Assembly: GCA_001692895.1 (NCBI GenBank)
Contig: KV748207.1
Span: forward strand, 620,001-684,000
DNA length: 64,000 nt
Direction of reading: 5' to 3'
From: Cenococcum geophilum 1.58
Lineage: Eukaryota; Ascomycota; Dothideomycetes; Gloniales; Gloniaceae
Shown in pieces: positions 33,501 through 44,436 of the stretch; the stretch's first letter is position 1, and each line of letters begins with the position of its first letter. The translations under genes were made by a program, and so were the position numbers. The notes below the pieces were generated by a model. That model saw only the letters and a program-made list of their open reading frames with translations, made no database searches and was not told the origin of the DNA.

Positions 33501-35760
33501 ATCTCAGTATGGCCAAGGCACGGTTCTGTTCCTCGGGGGGGTGGCTTTGGATAGTTTTCCAGTTCCGCTCGTAGGTTTTGGTAAGTCCATTCGGCATGTT
33601 CTTCACGATATTCTGCAGTTGCTTTGCATTTTTACCACTCCGCAATTAATCTTGTTGCAGTTTAATCCACAAGAACATCCCTTCACACTTTTCAGCGAGC
33701 TGCCCCGCTAGGTTTTGCCTGAGATGGTCATCCTTGTTTGGTAGCTTCTTATAAATCACACTTTTAGACAAAAGTGATATGTCGTGTCGAACATCTTCCT
33801 TGGAGATTCTGCATTAAAGCATAACGTGACCTGCACCATGGACCATCTTTGGGGATAATTCTGCCTTTATGTCCGTTTCATCTCTACTTAAAATAAGAAT
33901 TCTCGAGACAGTTCGCTTGGTTGCTTTCTTAAGCCTCTGCAGGAATTCGGTTCGAACATCGTCCAGCCGACTATATTCGTCAAATCCGTCAAGCACAAAA
34001 GTATAGTTACGGTTATGAGAGACGATGGATCTAAAGATGGACCAAATAGCAGACTCTGATGCTCTCTGCCCGGCTTCAGAGTGTCCTCGGACCAACTCCA
34101 GAATGTCTGAATCCAGCTCTGCTATTTGTGCGATCCAGGATCTGATAATGGAACCTGGTTCGCCGCCAGATTGAGCATGAGGAGAGGCGAAGAAGGACGC
34201 GACGGGAAACGATTGCATGCCTTTCAGGTGTTCAACCAAGCTTGCGCATAGTATCGTCTTGCCACGTCCGGCGGGCGCACAAATCCAAAATAGTCTAGCC
34301 GCTTTATCAGAAGAATCCGCTAAAATCCATGTTCGGTATGCAGGATGAGAAAAAATCCATTCACATGTCCCTTCGAGACGTGACGAGACTTGCTTGTCGT
34401 AATACTGGCTCATATTATATCGATTGTCAACTTTCTTAACGTCAAGCCAGTCGTTGACTGCGTTCTGCAATTGTAACCTCGTCTCACGTTGTATATCACT
34501 AAGCAGACGCTGGAAAGCCCTCTGGATGCTCATAGATCTACTCGGATCCTGGGTTTGCTCATCTAATTGTATAAGTGAGCGCCACTTATAATATAGGAAA
34601 GGTACCCTACCCTTCATATGGTCTTCTAGCTTAGTTGGTTGCCGCAATAAGTGAGACTCAATGTTGGTTAGAAGGGCGAGATTGTCAAGCGTGTGGTGCA
34701 TCTCAACCTCGTTCGTAAGCTTCCCCCTTTGCCTGGAAGCCCAACCAAGTCCACCTCTTATGGACGTTAGTAGTGCCGCTTTATTCTTGTTCTTCGACTT
34801 CTCCCTGAACAAGCCAGGGATATCGGCGAACGATTCATCATGGNCTTCGGAGTCGTTGCGCAATTGTGACCGAGGGTCATGGATTTCTTTCCATTTTCCA
34901 TCAGATATTCTAACTCCACTAGCCCATTCATTAGGCTTGAGCTTATCCCCCTCGAACTGAGCGACTGCGCGACGCAACTCGATTCCAAACTCTTTGTAGG
35001 CTTCGATCGACTCCGCCGGTGGTAGACCAGGCAGTTCATCCTTCAAAGACTCTTCGAACTCCTTCCGAAGCCGAACCAACGCCTTTTTCCGTCCTTCACC
35101 GTATATGAGTGGCATATGGATGTCGAAAATGCCTAATAGAGAGTATGCCGCGTCCTCTTCGCGTTTCGTCTCGCGTCTTTGTGCCCATGACATTCGCTCA
35201 TCGAAACTGAGCTGAGATAAAGGGTGTCCTTGAAGAGCTTGAGTAGGAATGCCTGTTATCTCGTGGATTGCTTGCACAAGTGAATGTTTATCCCCAAGCC
35301 GCTCGCCCTTCATAGAAAAGAATTTGACAGATTTCGGAGCAAGAAGCTCTTGCAGTGTCCATCCCCGGGAAAACCATCTACTCTTCTGAAAGGACTGGTC
35401 GTTGCTGGCGAAGCCACTGATCGAAACATCAGACAGATAAACGTAGCATTCGGCCGCATCATGGTACCACCGGAACATGGAGTTGATGGCTTCTGAAAGC
35501 TCCGCGCTGCTTGACTTGTCGATGCAGCAAGTGTCGACCCAGAAGAACTTCAGGCCATCATGAGCAGCTTGCTTTCCGCAGAAGCGGATCTTGGTATAGC
35601 CTGCTTTGCTCTTGCCTGTACCGTCTACTATATCTTTAAAGGTAACCTCTTCGTAAACCGCACCCCAAGTATGCGAAAGAACAGCATATGGCGGAATGCT
35701 CTCGCCAACAATTTCGACCAGACTGAATTCGCCGGTATCTTCAAGCCGCAAAAGACGCAT
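30529..35760 (-). pseudogene. HET-NACHT-ankyrin NLR-like gene with RIP-type nonsense codons
   Basis: A single minus-strand frame covers 5.2 kb from the ATG at 35760. Residues 1-240 are a HET domain (YAVLSHTWG, FFWVDTCCIDK, SRGWTLQELLAPKS, AAYSLLGIF). At about residues 495-630 lies a NACHT NTPase with Walker A ICAPAGRGKT and Walker B YTFVLDGFDEYSR. A helical NACHT-associated stretch follows (LAILRWTTFALRPLTVSEIT), then three or four divergent and about 20 near-identical 33-residue ankyrin repeats. Fungal HET-NLR proteins govern non-self recognition and regulated cell death. In-frame stops lie at 33814, 33646, 33265, 33052, 32956, 31798 and 30529, with no frameshift. One ambiguous base is at 34844. 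As read, it cannot make the full protein. Confidence 0.88.
30530..32520 (-). repeat. Array of about 20 ankyrin-coding units, 99-bp period
   Basis: The period is exactly 99 bp (33 codons): for example, gctcctttctcc starts at 31631 and 31730, and the conserved Trp codon recurs every 99 bp from about 30612 to 32493. The consensus ends GHLEVVRLLLEKGAD. Units differ at a few positions: the two residues before GW, the residue after PLN, the two before SG, His/Tyr and Glu/Lys. One unit near 30550 has lost about 15 bp (LLLEK) in frame. Beyond 30529 the repeat decays with further stops. Confidence 0.9.
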
Positions 35761-36035
35761 GAGGGGAGGATTGTTAGCGAGCGCTAGCTAAGGAAATAAT
35801 TTGAGAAGATGTAGGCAAGACGTATATTGGTCGAGCAGTCAAAGAACTGCGACTGTGCTGGCTGGCAGATTCATGAAAGAACACTCGAAAAGGAGCGAGC
35901 TGGAGATAATGGTGGGGCAGGAGGCGGTGCAATGTGGCTGAGTAAGCGTGCTGAAGATGATTTGCACTTGATGCCGCCACCGCTAGCAGGGAGGATGGCC
36001 GACCCGCAACGACCACACCCTTGTAGCCGAAGTTT
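35761..36035. promoter_or_regulatory. NLR upstream region, cut by a LINE insertion
   Basis: Only 262 bases separate the NLR start codon from the LINE target duplication gtagccgaagttt (36023-36035). The presumed promoter is therefore separated from its original upstream DNA, which resumes at 41746. No specific element was recognised. Confidence 0.4.
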
Positions 36036-39000
36036 GTCTGGCCGGATACATACATACGGAGGATATTCATCTCGGACTTTCTTTTAATCGAATCCTAGTC
36101 TTTCGTTTAGCTAGTTCCCGCTGCAAGGCGGCCCCTGCGGCCCACCGAACGAAGCCCCGGAGCCCCGATGGCTGCTTCAACCCCTAAACGCATATCAGCA
36201 ACACCACCTCTGGACCCGCCAGCAGCTCCACTAAGACGTACAAAGAAACCGAGCGCGAAGGTGCAAGAGGCCCAGCAGTCGCTAAGGACACGAGCCCAAA
36301 TATTAGCACAGTTTAAACAGCAGACAACCGCACCACAAACTGGACTATAAGCTATATAGCATATACTGCCTCTATTCCCTACAGCAAGAGTCTCTACCTC
36401 ACCTAAACGTAAAGGAGGAGGTATTAATTGTAACGAATTTTATCAACTTATTAAAAGCCTTAAAGAAACTATAGTATAGCAGAGCAATATTATTATAAAC
36501 CAGAATAGCATTATTAAGAGCATTAGAAATAACCTTATAAACATTAAATTGGAATAGTAAAGCCTTAAAAAGCAAAACGCTAAACTTTAAAAGGCTATCT
36601 GGTCCTTACAAGCGTAACTAAATACTCCCTTAGCTCCAATATAATTATAGGTATTGGTAGCGGCCAGTAGAGGTACAATAGGGTTAGAAATAACCTTGCT
36701 ATAAATAATAAGCGCTAGGAACCCTAAGGAACCCAATTAGCAGCTAGTAATAGATGTTAGCTAAGTAGGTTTAAAGGTAATAAAGAGGGTAGCTACTACT
36801 AAAGCAGTAAAGCAAACTATTGCGTAAGGTATAAAGGATATTAAGGGGCTTACGGGAGCTATACTTAAGGACTTCCGCGTATAGCGAATAAGCGACAGCG
36901 CGAGTATTATTAGATTCTTAGTGGAAAAAGATAAAGAAGCTGCGTTTAGGCAGACAACTGCTCAATAGCTCAAACCGCATATCCCTAAGGCGAGGCTTAT
37001 TAAACCCAAGTAGTATACGGTTAAGGCGGACTAGGTTAAAGTACCTTTAGCAATAGACATTAATAGTAGAAAAGTAAGTAAGTCAGCTATAGAGCGCTTT
37101 AGGGTAGAGAATGGGGTAGAGGTATATATAATAAGATAGCTGGGATAACTAAGGCCGCGCGGCCAGCACGCGTCGGTGATTGTTAAAGTGGCAGTAAAGG
37201 AGGATGTAGAGAAGCTGCTTACGTTAGACAACGTGTTATTTAGGGAAGACGCGATTATTATATCACCATTTAAGGAGTGACGCACCCCTATAGTATGCTA
37301 TAAATATAAAAGGTTTAGATATAGGGCTAGAGACTATACGCAACCTAACACATGCAAAATATATAGGCGGGAAGGCTATCTCTAGTGTAAGATGGTAAAT
37401 CTACACTGCGTAAACTGCTAGGGTCCTTACCAAGCCTTATACCGTAAATACCTAGTATATAGGAAAGAGATAGACAGGATTCTTATATAACAGCGCTATA
37501 AATAGAGAACTCTAGATCCTCTAGGCGAATATAAAGAAGTATAAGAAGGCGCAGTATGCACTACACAATAATAAAGCGCTAGCGGACTTCCACTTTATTC
37601 TAGGCTAGAAGCCTTACTACTTTCTCTTAGATAGGGAAGTAGTGCTAGCTAGCTTAAATCCCCGGTGGATAAGGTTCGTCCTAATAGGCAGGCAGCAGCG
37701 GTATCCCCTAGTTAGGTTATATATCTAGGCATTTAGAGAGCTAGTAGCTATATAGCTGCAGGTAGATTTAGCAGATATTACGGCAGTAGTAGCGCACGTT
37801 AGCTAAAGGAGACTTATAATTATATCGGTATACATTCTAGATAGATATTTAAGAAGAACCAAGGAAGAGAACCTAGAGGAGCTCTTTAGTAGACTAGAGA
37901 TAATTAATAGACTAATTTAGGGTAAACTATTACGCGACCCATATACCGAGGTAGTAATTATAGGTAACTTTAATCGGCATAATCCGCTATAGGGAGGAAG
38001 TTACATTAGTACTATATTAACGCAGGAAGAAAGCGCGCCAATTATTAACTTTATGGCGGACCGGTCACTCCAAAGCCTACTTTTAGTGGGAATACCTACG
38101 TTTAAAAGCGATATAGGGCGAACATTAATAATTAACCTTATACTTGCAACTCTGGGCCTAGTAAGTAAACTAGTAAAGTGCGCCATCTAGGAGTATAAGT
38201 ATGGATTAGACTATAGAGTTATCTATACTAGCTTCTAGGTTAATATAAACACGTAGAAGAGCTAGAAGAGGCTGCTTATTAAGAATGCGAACTAGGACAA
38301 GATATAAGAAGACATGGAGCGATAAAAAGAAATGGGATTCCCTATAGAAGATATAGATGAAATAGTTAACTACCTTAATAGGTGGGTTAATAAAGCCCTT
38401 AAAGTACACTGCTAATGGGCCAAACTATTACCGTATATAAAAAGATAGTAGAACGAAAACCTTATAACGCTAAGGAAGTTATATATATACTAGAGGAATA
38501 GAAATAGCGCGATGTGGAGGTAAGGAAGGGATAACCCTAAGCTATATAATATCGCAGCAAGAGCGAAGAAGCTCTTTTATAGGACTATTCGGCGATATAG
38601 GAAGCTTTATTAGGACGAATTCCTTAGTAATAGTGACAATATATAGAAAGCGTNNAAATACCTTAATCCGNAGGCTATATCCGCNTTNGCTAGAATACCG
38701 CNAATTAAGAAGGATAGAGNATANGGAGANGTTATTACNGAGAACTATAATATTATAAGAGAACTACTCTAGGCATTCTTTCCGGTCTTACTACCGTGCA
38801 AATAAGAGGAGGAAGCTATAACTAGCTATAACTAATTACCGTAGGAGCCTATCGCTAAATATAAGGTTAAGGTAGCTATATTTAGGGCTAGCCTAGATAA
38901 GGCTCTTAAAAGGGACAGCCTACTAGCTAGGGTATGGCAAGAGCTATAGCCTATACTAAGTGGTAAGATTACTACTCTCTTTACCAAATCACTTAAGATA

Positions 39001-41745
39001 GGAAAGGTACCCTAGGAATAAAAGGTAGTAAAGATTATATTGCTACAAAAGTTAAAGCGGGGGGACTATATAGTAGTAAATAACTATAGGCTGATCTCCC
39101 TCCTCCCAACGCTAGAAAAAGCACTTAAATCGCTAGTAGTAGAGAGGATAGTATACTTAGTAGAGAAATATAGCCTACTACTTAAGACGCACTTTAAAGC
39201 TAAAAAGCAAAGGTTAATAATATATACGCTATTATATCTCTATAAGGACGTATTTAGAGTATAAAGAGGAAAGAAAACGCTGTTTTTAGTATTATTTAAT
39301 ATTAAGGGTGCGTATAATAATGTAGCCATAGAGCTGGAAATTAGGAGATTACGGCAGCGTTAGATACCTTAAACGATTATATAATAGGTATAGGACTTTT
39401 ATACAAATTGTTAAGCCTATATCCTAGTTAACGGATATATATTAGAGGTACAGGCGCTCCTATAGGCGGGTCTCCTGTAGGGATTAGTACTAGCCCTAAT
39501 ACTCTTTCTATTCTTTAACGCGGATTTTATATAAAGCGCACCTAAAAATAGCAGCTTTATAGCCTTTATTAATAACTACTTAGTATAGGTTATAGGCCCT
39601 ATAGCGGAGGAAAACACGTAGATTATCTAGGGCAAGATTATACCGATGCTTAAGAAATAGGAGAGGACTAGTAGAGCCCAATTTAAAGTAAAGAAAACGT
39701 TATTTATCTACCTTACTAGATATAAAGAAGTAGGTAGGGATGCTACTATACCGCTCTAATTTAAAGGAAAAGGGATCCCCTTAACTTAGGAAGTTAAAAT
39801 CCTTAGGGTGATCCTTAATAAGGAGCTATAGTTTAAGGTACACCTAGCAGATAAGGTAGGCAAAGCTACTAAAATAGCGCTAGCGTTGCATAGATTAAAG
39901 GGACTGTAGTTTAAAAGCGTTAAGCAGCTAGCTAAGAGCTTAGTCCTACTAGTAGTAGACTATACGTCGCCAATATAGTACCCGCTTATAATATAAGAGT
40001 TAATATAGCTCCTTTAGTAGGCGCAGAGGATTATAGTATAAGCTATTATTAGGGGGTTCTGCTTTATCACCCTACTAATAGCGAAAGTAGAAGCTGGCTT
40101 ACTCCCTCTTAAGTAAAGGCTGCGTAACCAGGCTATCGCGTTCTAGGTATTAATCTATAAACTAGGTAAATTATATCCTTATTAGATGATTTAAAGACAG
40201 AGGCTCTATAAATAGCACTAATCGCCGCTTTAGAGGACAGTAGAGATATATAAGGATATTTAGGTAAATGGGGTGCTAGAGGTTAAACTATATATATGCC
40301 CACCGTAGGTGGCTAAGCCTAACGTAGTAATATATAAGGACGAAGATTATACTTAAGCTATTATTAAAGACTATAAGCTAGGGCAGGTTAATATATACGT
40401 TAATATATTAGTGTGTAATAGTAGGGCAGGAGTTAGTATATATACTACGCCATCTAAAGCAATACTTTTAAAAATGGTAGTAAGCTTTAATTAGGCTAAC
40501 GCCTACCTTATAGAGCTTCTAGTAATTAGTAAGGCAGCTAACTAGCTATAGAACCCTATATACACGGCTATTAATTAAGTAGGTTTTCTAATACCTATAT
40601 CTAGTATAAGAATATTCTCCAACTTATAATTAGCGTTGCTATTAGTATAGAGCTAGAGGGCTAGAGCCTGCTAGGAAATAGTTATAGAGATCTTAAAGAA
40701 GCTTTAGCTGAATAATATTACGCTATACTAGATTTTAGGCTACTTAGGATTTATAGGAAATAAAAAGGCTAATAAGCTTACTAAAGCAGTAATAAGACTA
40801 GAGAGTAAGGAGCCACTATAGAGAGACGGCCTTTTATAGTACCTTATAATGTAAGCGTTAAAAAGAGCTAAAATAATAATAGGACCGCTTTTATTAGGAA
40901 GATTTAATATAGGTAAGTTTATAAGGAAGATTAATATAGCACTCTACCTTAGAAAGGCTATAGGATTATACTAGTAGCTAATTAGCTTAGAAGCTGCTAT
41001 TCTTACGCAGCTATAGACTAGTAAGTTATTTCTAAAGGAATATCTCTATAAAATTAATATATTAGAGACGGCGTTATATAACTGCGGGCTTATAAAGTTA
41101 ATATAGCACTTCCTCTTCTCTTATAGGAGGTAGGCGTAGTAAAGGATTAAACTAAGAGAGTAATATGGAGATTAATTTAGGGATCTATTATATATATTAG
41201 GAGGCTACTTATATAGATAAGAAGAAGGTAGGAATATTAACGGCTTAATTAAGCGCTGGAAGCTAGATATTAGCGTAGTTAAAGCTATAATTAAATTTAT
41301 AAAGGAGACTGGATATTTATACCTAAGTGTATAAAATATAGAGAGTATAAAAGCCAATATTAATAAGTAAAGACTCTTAAGAATTCCTCCTTTAATTATT
41401 TAACCGAATATACCGCAAGCCTCCTCTATATATGCCTCTATTGGTACGTTACTAATTAAGAAGCGTATAACGCTAAAATAGCCCTATAGATATAAGGCAT
41501 CGAAAACTACTTACTTAGGCTTACCTCTAAACTCTAACTTTCTTTAATAGTAACATATTACTTTCCTTTATTTTTTCCTTGGTTAAGCATAGTATTAGGT
41601 AATAGATATATAGTTTTTATAGTTGGCTTCTAAACTAGAGCAAGCATATTAATAGTAGGAAGTATTTAGTTAGCGCTCTGTAACGGCCTATACCCTAAAT
41701 AGTGCATGGCTATAATAGAATATACATATATACATACATATATAC
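36036..41745 (+). mobile_element. Full-length Tad1-like LINE, mostly RIP-degraded (copy B)
   Basis: 5710 bp flanked by a perfect 13-bp duplication gtagccgaagttt (36023-36035 and 41746-41758). Order: 5' leader, ORF1 start at 36168, Cys-rich knuckles at about 37290-37450, and an endonuclease at about 37800-38260 (VVIIGNFNRHNPL for the GDFN box). Reverse transcriptase follows at about 38860-39700 (NNYRLISLLPTLEKALKSLV; INNYLV for the FVDD box near 39570). RNase H is at about 40330-40800 (GNKKANKLTKA). The tail is TA-rich. Stops and Asp-to-Asn changes are C-to-T/G-to-A. The first 315 bases are not visibly mutated. Several ambiguous bases lie near 38655-38740. Confidence 0.88.
36168..36350 (+). 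CDS. LINE ORF1, N-terminal remnant
   Basis: 60 residues starting MAASTPKRISATPPLDPP, a Pro/Ala-rich basic start followed by a Gln-rich helix (VQEAQQSLRTRAQILAQF). It stops at a TAA exactly where the RIP-type mutation load begins. In Tad1-like elements ORF1 encodes a nucleic-acid-binding protein with CCHC knuckles; here those are only relics downstream. Confidence 0.55.
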   Translation: MAASTPKRISATPPLDPPAAPLRRTKKPSAKVQEAQQSLRTRAQILAQFKQQTTAPQTGL

Positions 41746-41758
41746 GTAGCCGAAGTTT

Positions 41759-42701
41759 TAGCGCCTTGGCCGGCACTAGCGGAGCTTTTGGCAACACTCT
41801 CCGAGGTGTATCTAGGCCTGGCCTCTGCCGATCAATATATGGTATAACCTGGCAGGCGACTTTCAGCGAGGAGATATATATTGCGAATTGATTGTGTTGA
41901 TTATCTGATGGGGCTTGATGCAAGTAAGCGCGCCGAGAAGCGGCTCGGATGATTTCTACGATTTGAAGCTTTCACACGACGTTACGAAATCCTGAGGCTG
42001 GTGTAAAACCAAGGCTCCAATATGAAAAGCAGGAGGAATGGTGTGGGAAGAGAGATGGATGGAAAAAGCTATCCGCATGACCGTCCTCAATTGCGAACGC
42101 ACCCGGACCTTTCGCCTTCTTGTTGGCGGTCGACCTACAGGACGCGTCGAACAGCATTCAACAGCCAAGCATTATTCTTCTAAAGAGACGAAATTGTAAG
42201 AGGAGAGACATGCTGCTGCGAACGACAAGTAATTTGCGCATCCGAGGCAGGAAACAGAATTCTGATGAGTTCAAGCCGAGTGGGAGCACGATAGGATACG
42301 TCGAGCGCAGCCAGCTAGCTGACCTGTTACTGAGAAGCTGGATGAAGAGGTGATTCAGCTTGGCTTCCATAAGCAAGCGGTGCTGTATGATGAATCATGA
42401 CGCTTAGTGAGGAGAGGATCTGGGTTGTGATGAAAGAAGGTATTTTCCTAGTTGGGAGATTTGGAAACAATCTGTGGCGCAAGCTGTGCCTCGGTGGCTT
42501 CAAATACCCCGCTGACGCAGACGATTCGCGATCTCGCCTACAACATCTGGAATTGCAAATGTGGATATAAGGGCTATCGAATGCGCTTCTTTCTCAACCA
42601 CTACAATCACTCACATTCTTAAGTTTCAATTGTTTCCTTAAACACTGTTCAAAGTGAGACTTCTCGCGATTTTTATTCTCCTCGTGACAGCCTACAGCTC
42701 T
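41759..42701. other. Spacer between LINE and MsrA
   Basis: About 940 bases, not RIP-mutated. The first part is the original continuation of DNA left of 36023. Several short frames overlap on both strands at 41950-42380, without recognisable domains. The last 200 bases probably carry the MsrA promoter. Confidence 0.35.
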
Positions 42702-43419
42702 ATGCAATTTATCTCCCGCTTGATACGTCCATTCTCCTCCGGCATAATGAGCTCTCAAGTTCCTCCACCAGCAGCATTACCCGCCGGCGCCGAAAAGGCT
42801 ACGGTTGCTGCGGGTTGCTTCTGGGGTGTTGAGCATATGTACCGAAAGGCATTTGACAACAAAGGCTTGCTAGATGCGAGGGTTGGATACATTGGTGGCG
42901 ACAATAAGAACCCTAGCTATCGGTCCGTATGTAGCGGGCGGACAGGACGTGAGTACTTGAAAAATCACATGCCTGAAAGTGGGAACAGTTACTAATTAAT
43001 TGAATGGTTTAGATGCCGAGGCTCTCCAAGTAATTTACGATCCCGAGAAAGTCACCTACCGCCAGCTCCTAGAATTCTTCTACAAGATGCACGACCCGAC
43101 AACCCTCAACCGCCAAGGCCCTGATACTGGAACCCAATACCGTAGCGCCATTTTCTTCCATAACGAGGAGCAGGAGCGCATCGCCAAAGACATAACTGAG
43201 AAGGTAGAGAAGGAATGGTGGAAGAAGAACCTCACAACGGAGATAATTCCAGCTGGGGAGTGGTATGATGCCGAGACGTACCATCAGTTGTACTTGGACA
43301 AGAGTAAGATCATTCTGCATTATGGATACTTTATGGATAATGTGCTAACTTCTGTAGATCCTGGAGGATATGAATGTCCTTCTCATTTCCTGCGCAAATT
43401 TTCTCCTCTCTCTGAATAA
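42702..43419 (+). CDS. msrA: Peptide methionine sulfoxide reductase A
   Basis: Three exons: 42702-42948, 43013-43303 and 43358-43419 (199 residues). Introns are 64 and 54 bp, with GTGAGT/GTAAGA donors and an ACTAAT or CTAAC branch site. It reduces methionine-S-sulfoxide in proteins. The catalytic motif is [14 protein letters not shown], with the nucleophilic Cys in GCFWG. Also present are [18 protein letters not shown], the YDP..VTY block, [15 protein letters not shown] and the C-terminal [10 protein letters not shown], which only appears after splicing out the second intron. A second in-frame ATG at 42747 (MSSQVPPP) would drop a basic 15-residue leader ([15 protein letters not shown]), so mitochondrial and cytosolic forms are possible. 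Confidence 0.92.
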
Positions 43420-43795
43420 AAAGTTGTTGTTTATTTTATATTTCATGATAGCATTCCAACACCTACGCAGAATTTAGGCTCCAAACTAAATAGTATATCC
43501 TCTATATCAATGATACGCTCCTCATATTGCTGTGGCTTCATTGAGCTTTGGGGCACATCAAACGTGATTCTCTAATTGTTATGCCAAAAATTCGTTTAAT
43601 CCACTTGTTTTCCCTTGATTCAATGAACCATCCATAGCGTCTGCTATCACTAAATAAAAACTTCCTAAACTACGAAATTTCAGACGGCATTTGGTATCAC
43701 TGCACCAAACCCTCTATAGCCTCAATTCATTGCACCTCGCTAACTAAGTATTCGCTCGCTCTAAAACCGCCAAAACGAACTCACCAATTCATGCT
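43420..43795. other. Spacer between MsrA and GFA-like pseudogene
   Basis: About 375 AT-rich bases between convergent genes, with presumed 3' UTRs. No coding signal. Confidence 0.35.
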
Positions 43796-44436
43796 CTACG
43801 ATGGTGGCAGTGTCTCAAAAGTCTGCGCAACCTCCTCCCACCCCCCTCATCCTTCCCAAAGATCTCTGCCACAACCGGGAACTCATGTCCCTTATTCGGC
43901 AAGCCCGTACGGAGGGTAATCTTATCATCTCCTAGAACAGTCTGATGATGATACGGATGCGCGGTGCGTGGTGCAGTTGGGGCAGTAGTAGCAGTAGACG
44001 GGTTTACCTAGCCAGCACATCAGCATCCAGTAAAGTTCCAAAATCACGAGATGGTTGGACGAGGGACGGGCGGATGTAGGGCCAGGAAGCATGAGGGATG
44101 GATGAACCAGGTGAACGAGGCCACTCACCCGACTCGCCATAGTACGTGAAGCTCTTCAGGGCCTCATCACCCTTGGTGAGCTTGAAATTCGCCTTCGGGA
44201 TAATCTGATTCATCATGTACGCTGAGCCCGAAAGGGCCTTGCAGACATTGCAATGACTGCACCGCATCAGCTTCCCTTGCACGCCCATTCTCGGACTCCT
44301 GCCACAGGAACCGTATTCGCCAAATAGAGGAACGGGACCGCAGCGCCTACCAAAGAATATGGCTCGCCTGATCCTTCTCCAGCTTCGCCTCTCACCCCGT
44401 CTGCCCGCAGTAGCACTTGCCCTGATACGTCGTCAT
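43796..44436 (-). pseudogene. GFA/CENP-V-family gene with frameshifts
   Basis: Minus-strand pieces match the glutathione-dependent formaldehyde-activating (GFA) zinc-binding family. They are MTTYQGKCYCGQT at the start, CSHCNVCKALSGSAYMMNQ, KANFKLTKGDEALKSFTYYG, then across a GTGAGT..AG intron KPVYCYYCPNCTTH, then PYHHQTVLGDDKITLRTG, EFPVVAEIFGKDEG and finally GWEEVAQTFETLPPS with its stop. The Cys pairs of the family are present. However, the frame must shift between CTTH and PYHHQ (4-nt offset) and again in a run of six G before GWEEV, and the first exon does not join cleanly to the CNVCK exon. Unless these are sequencing errors, the gene is broken. Confidence 0.7.

Noticed and set aside
42654-42701. 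N-terminal extension of MsrA (RLLAIFILLVTAYSS)
   Set aside because: It begins at a GTG, not an ATG. The first in-frame ATG is at 42702.
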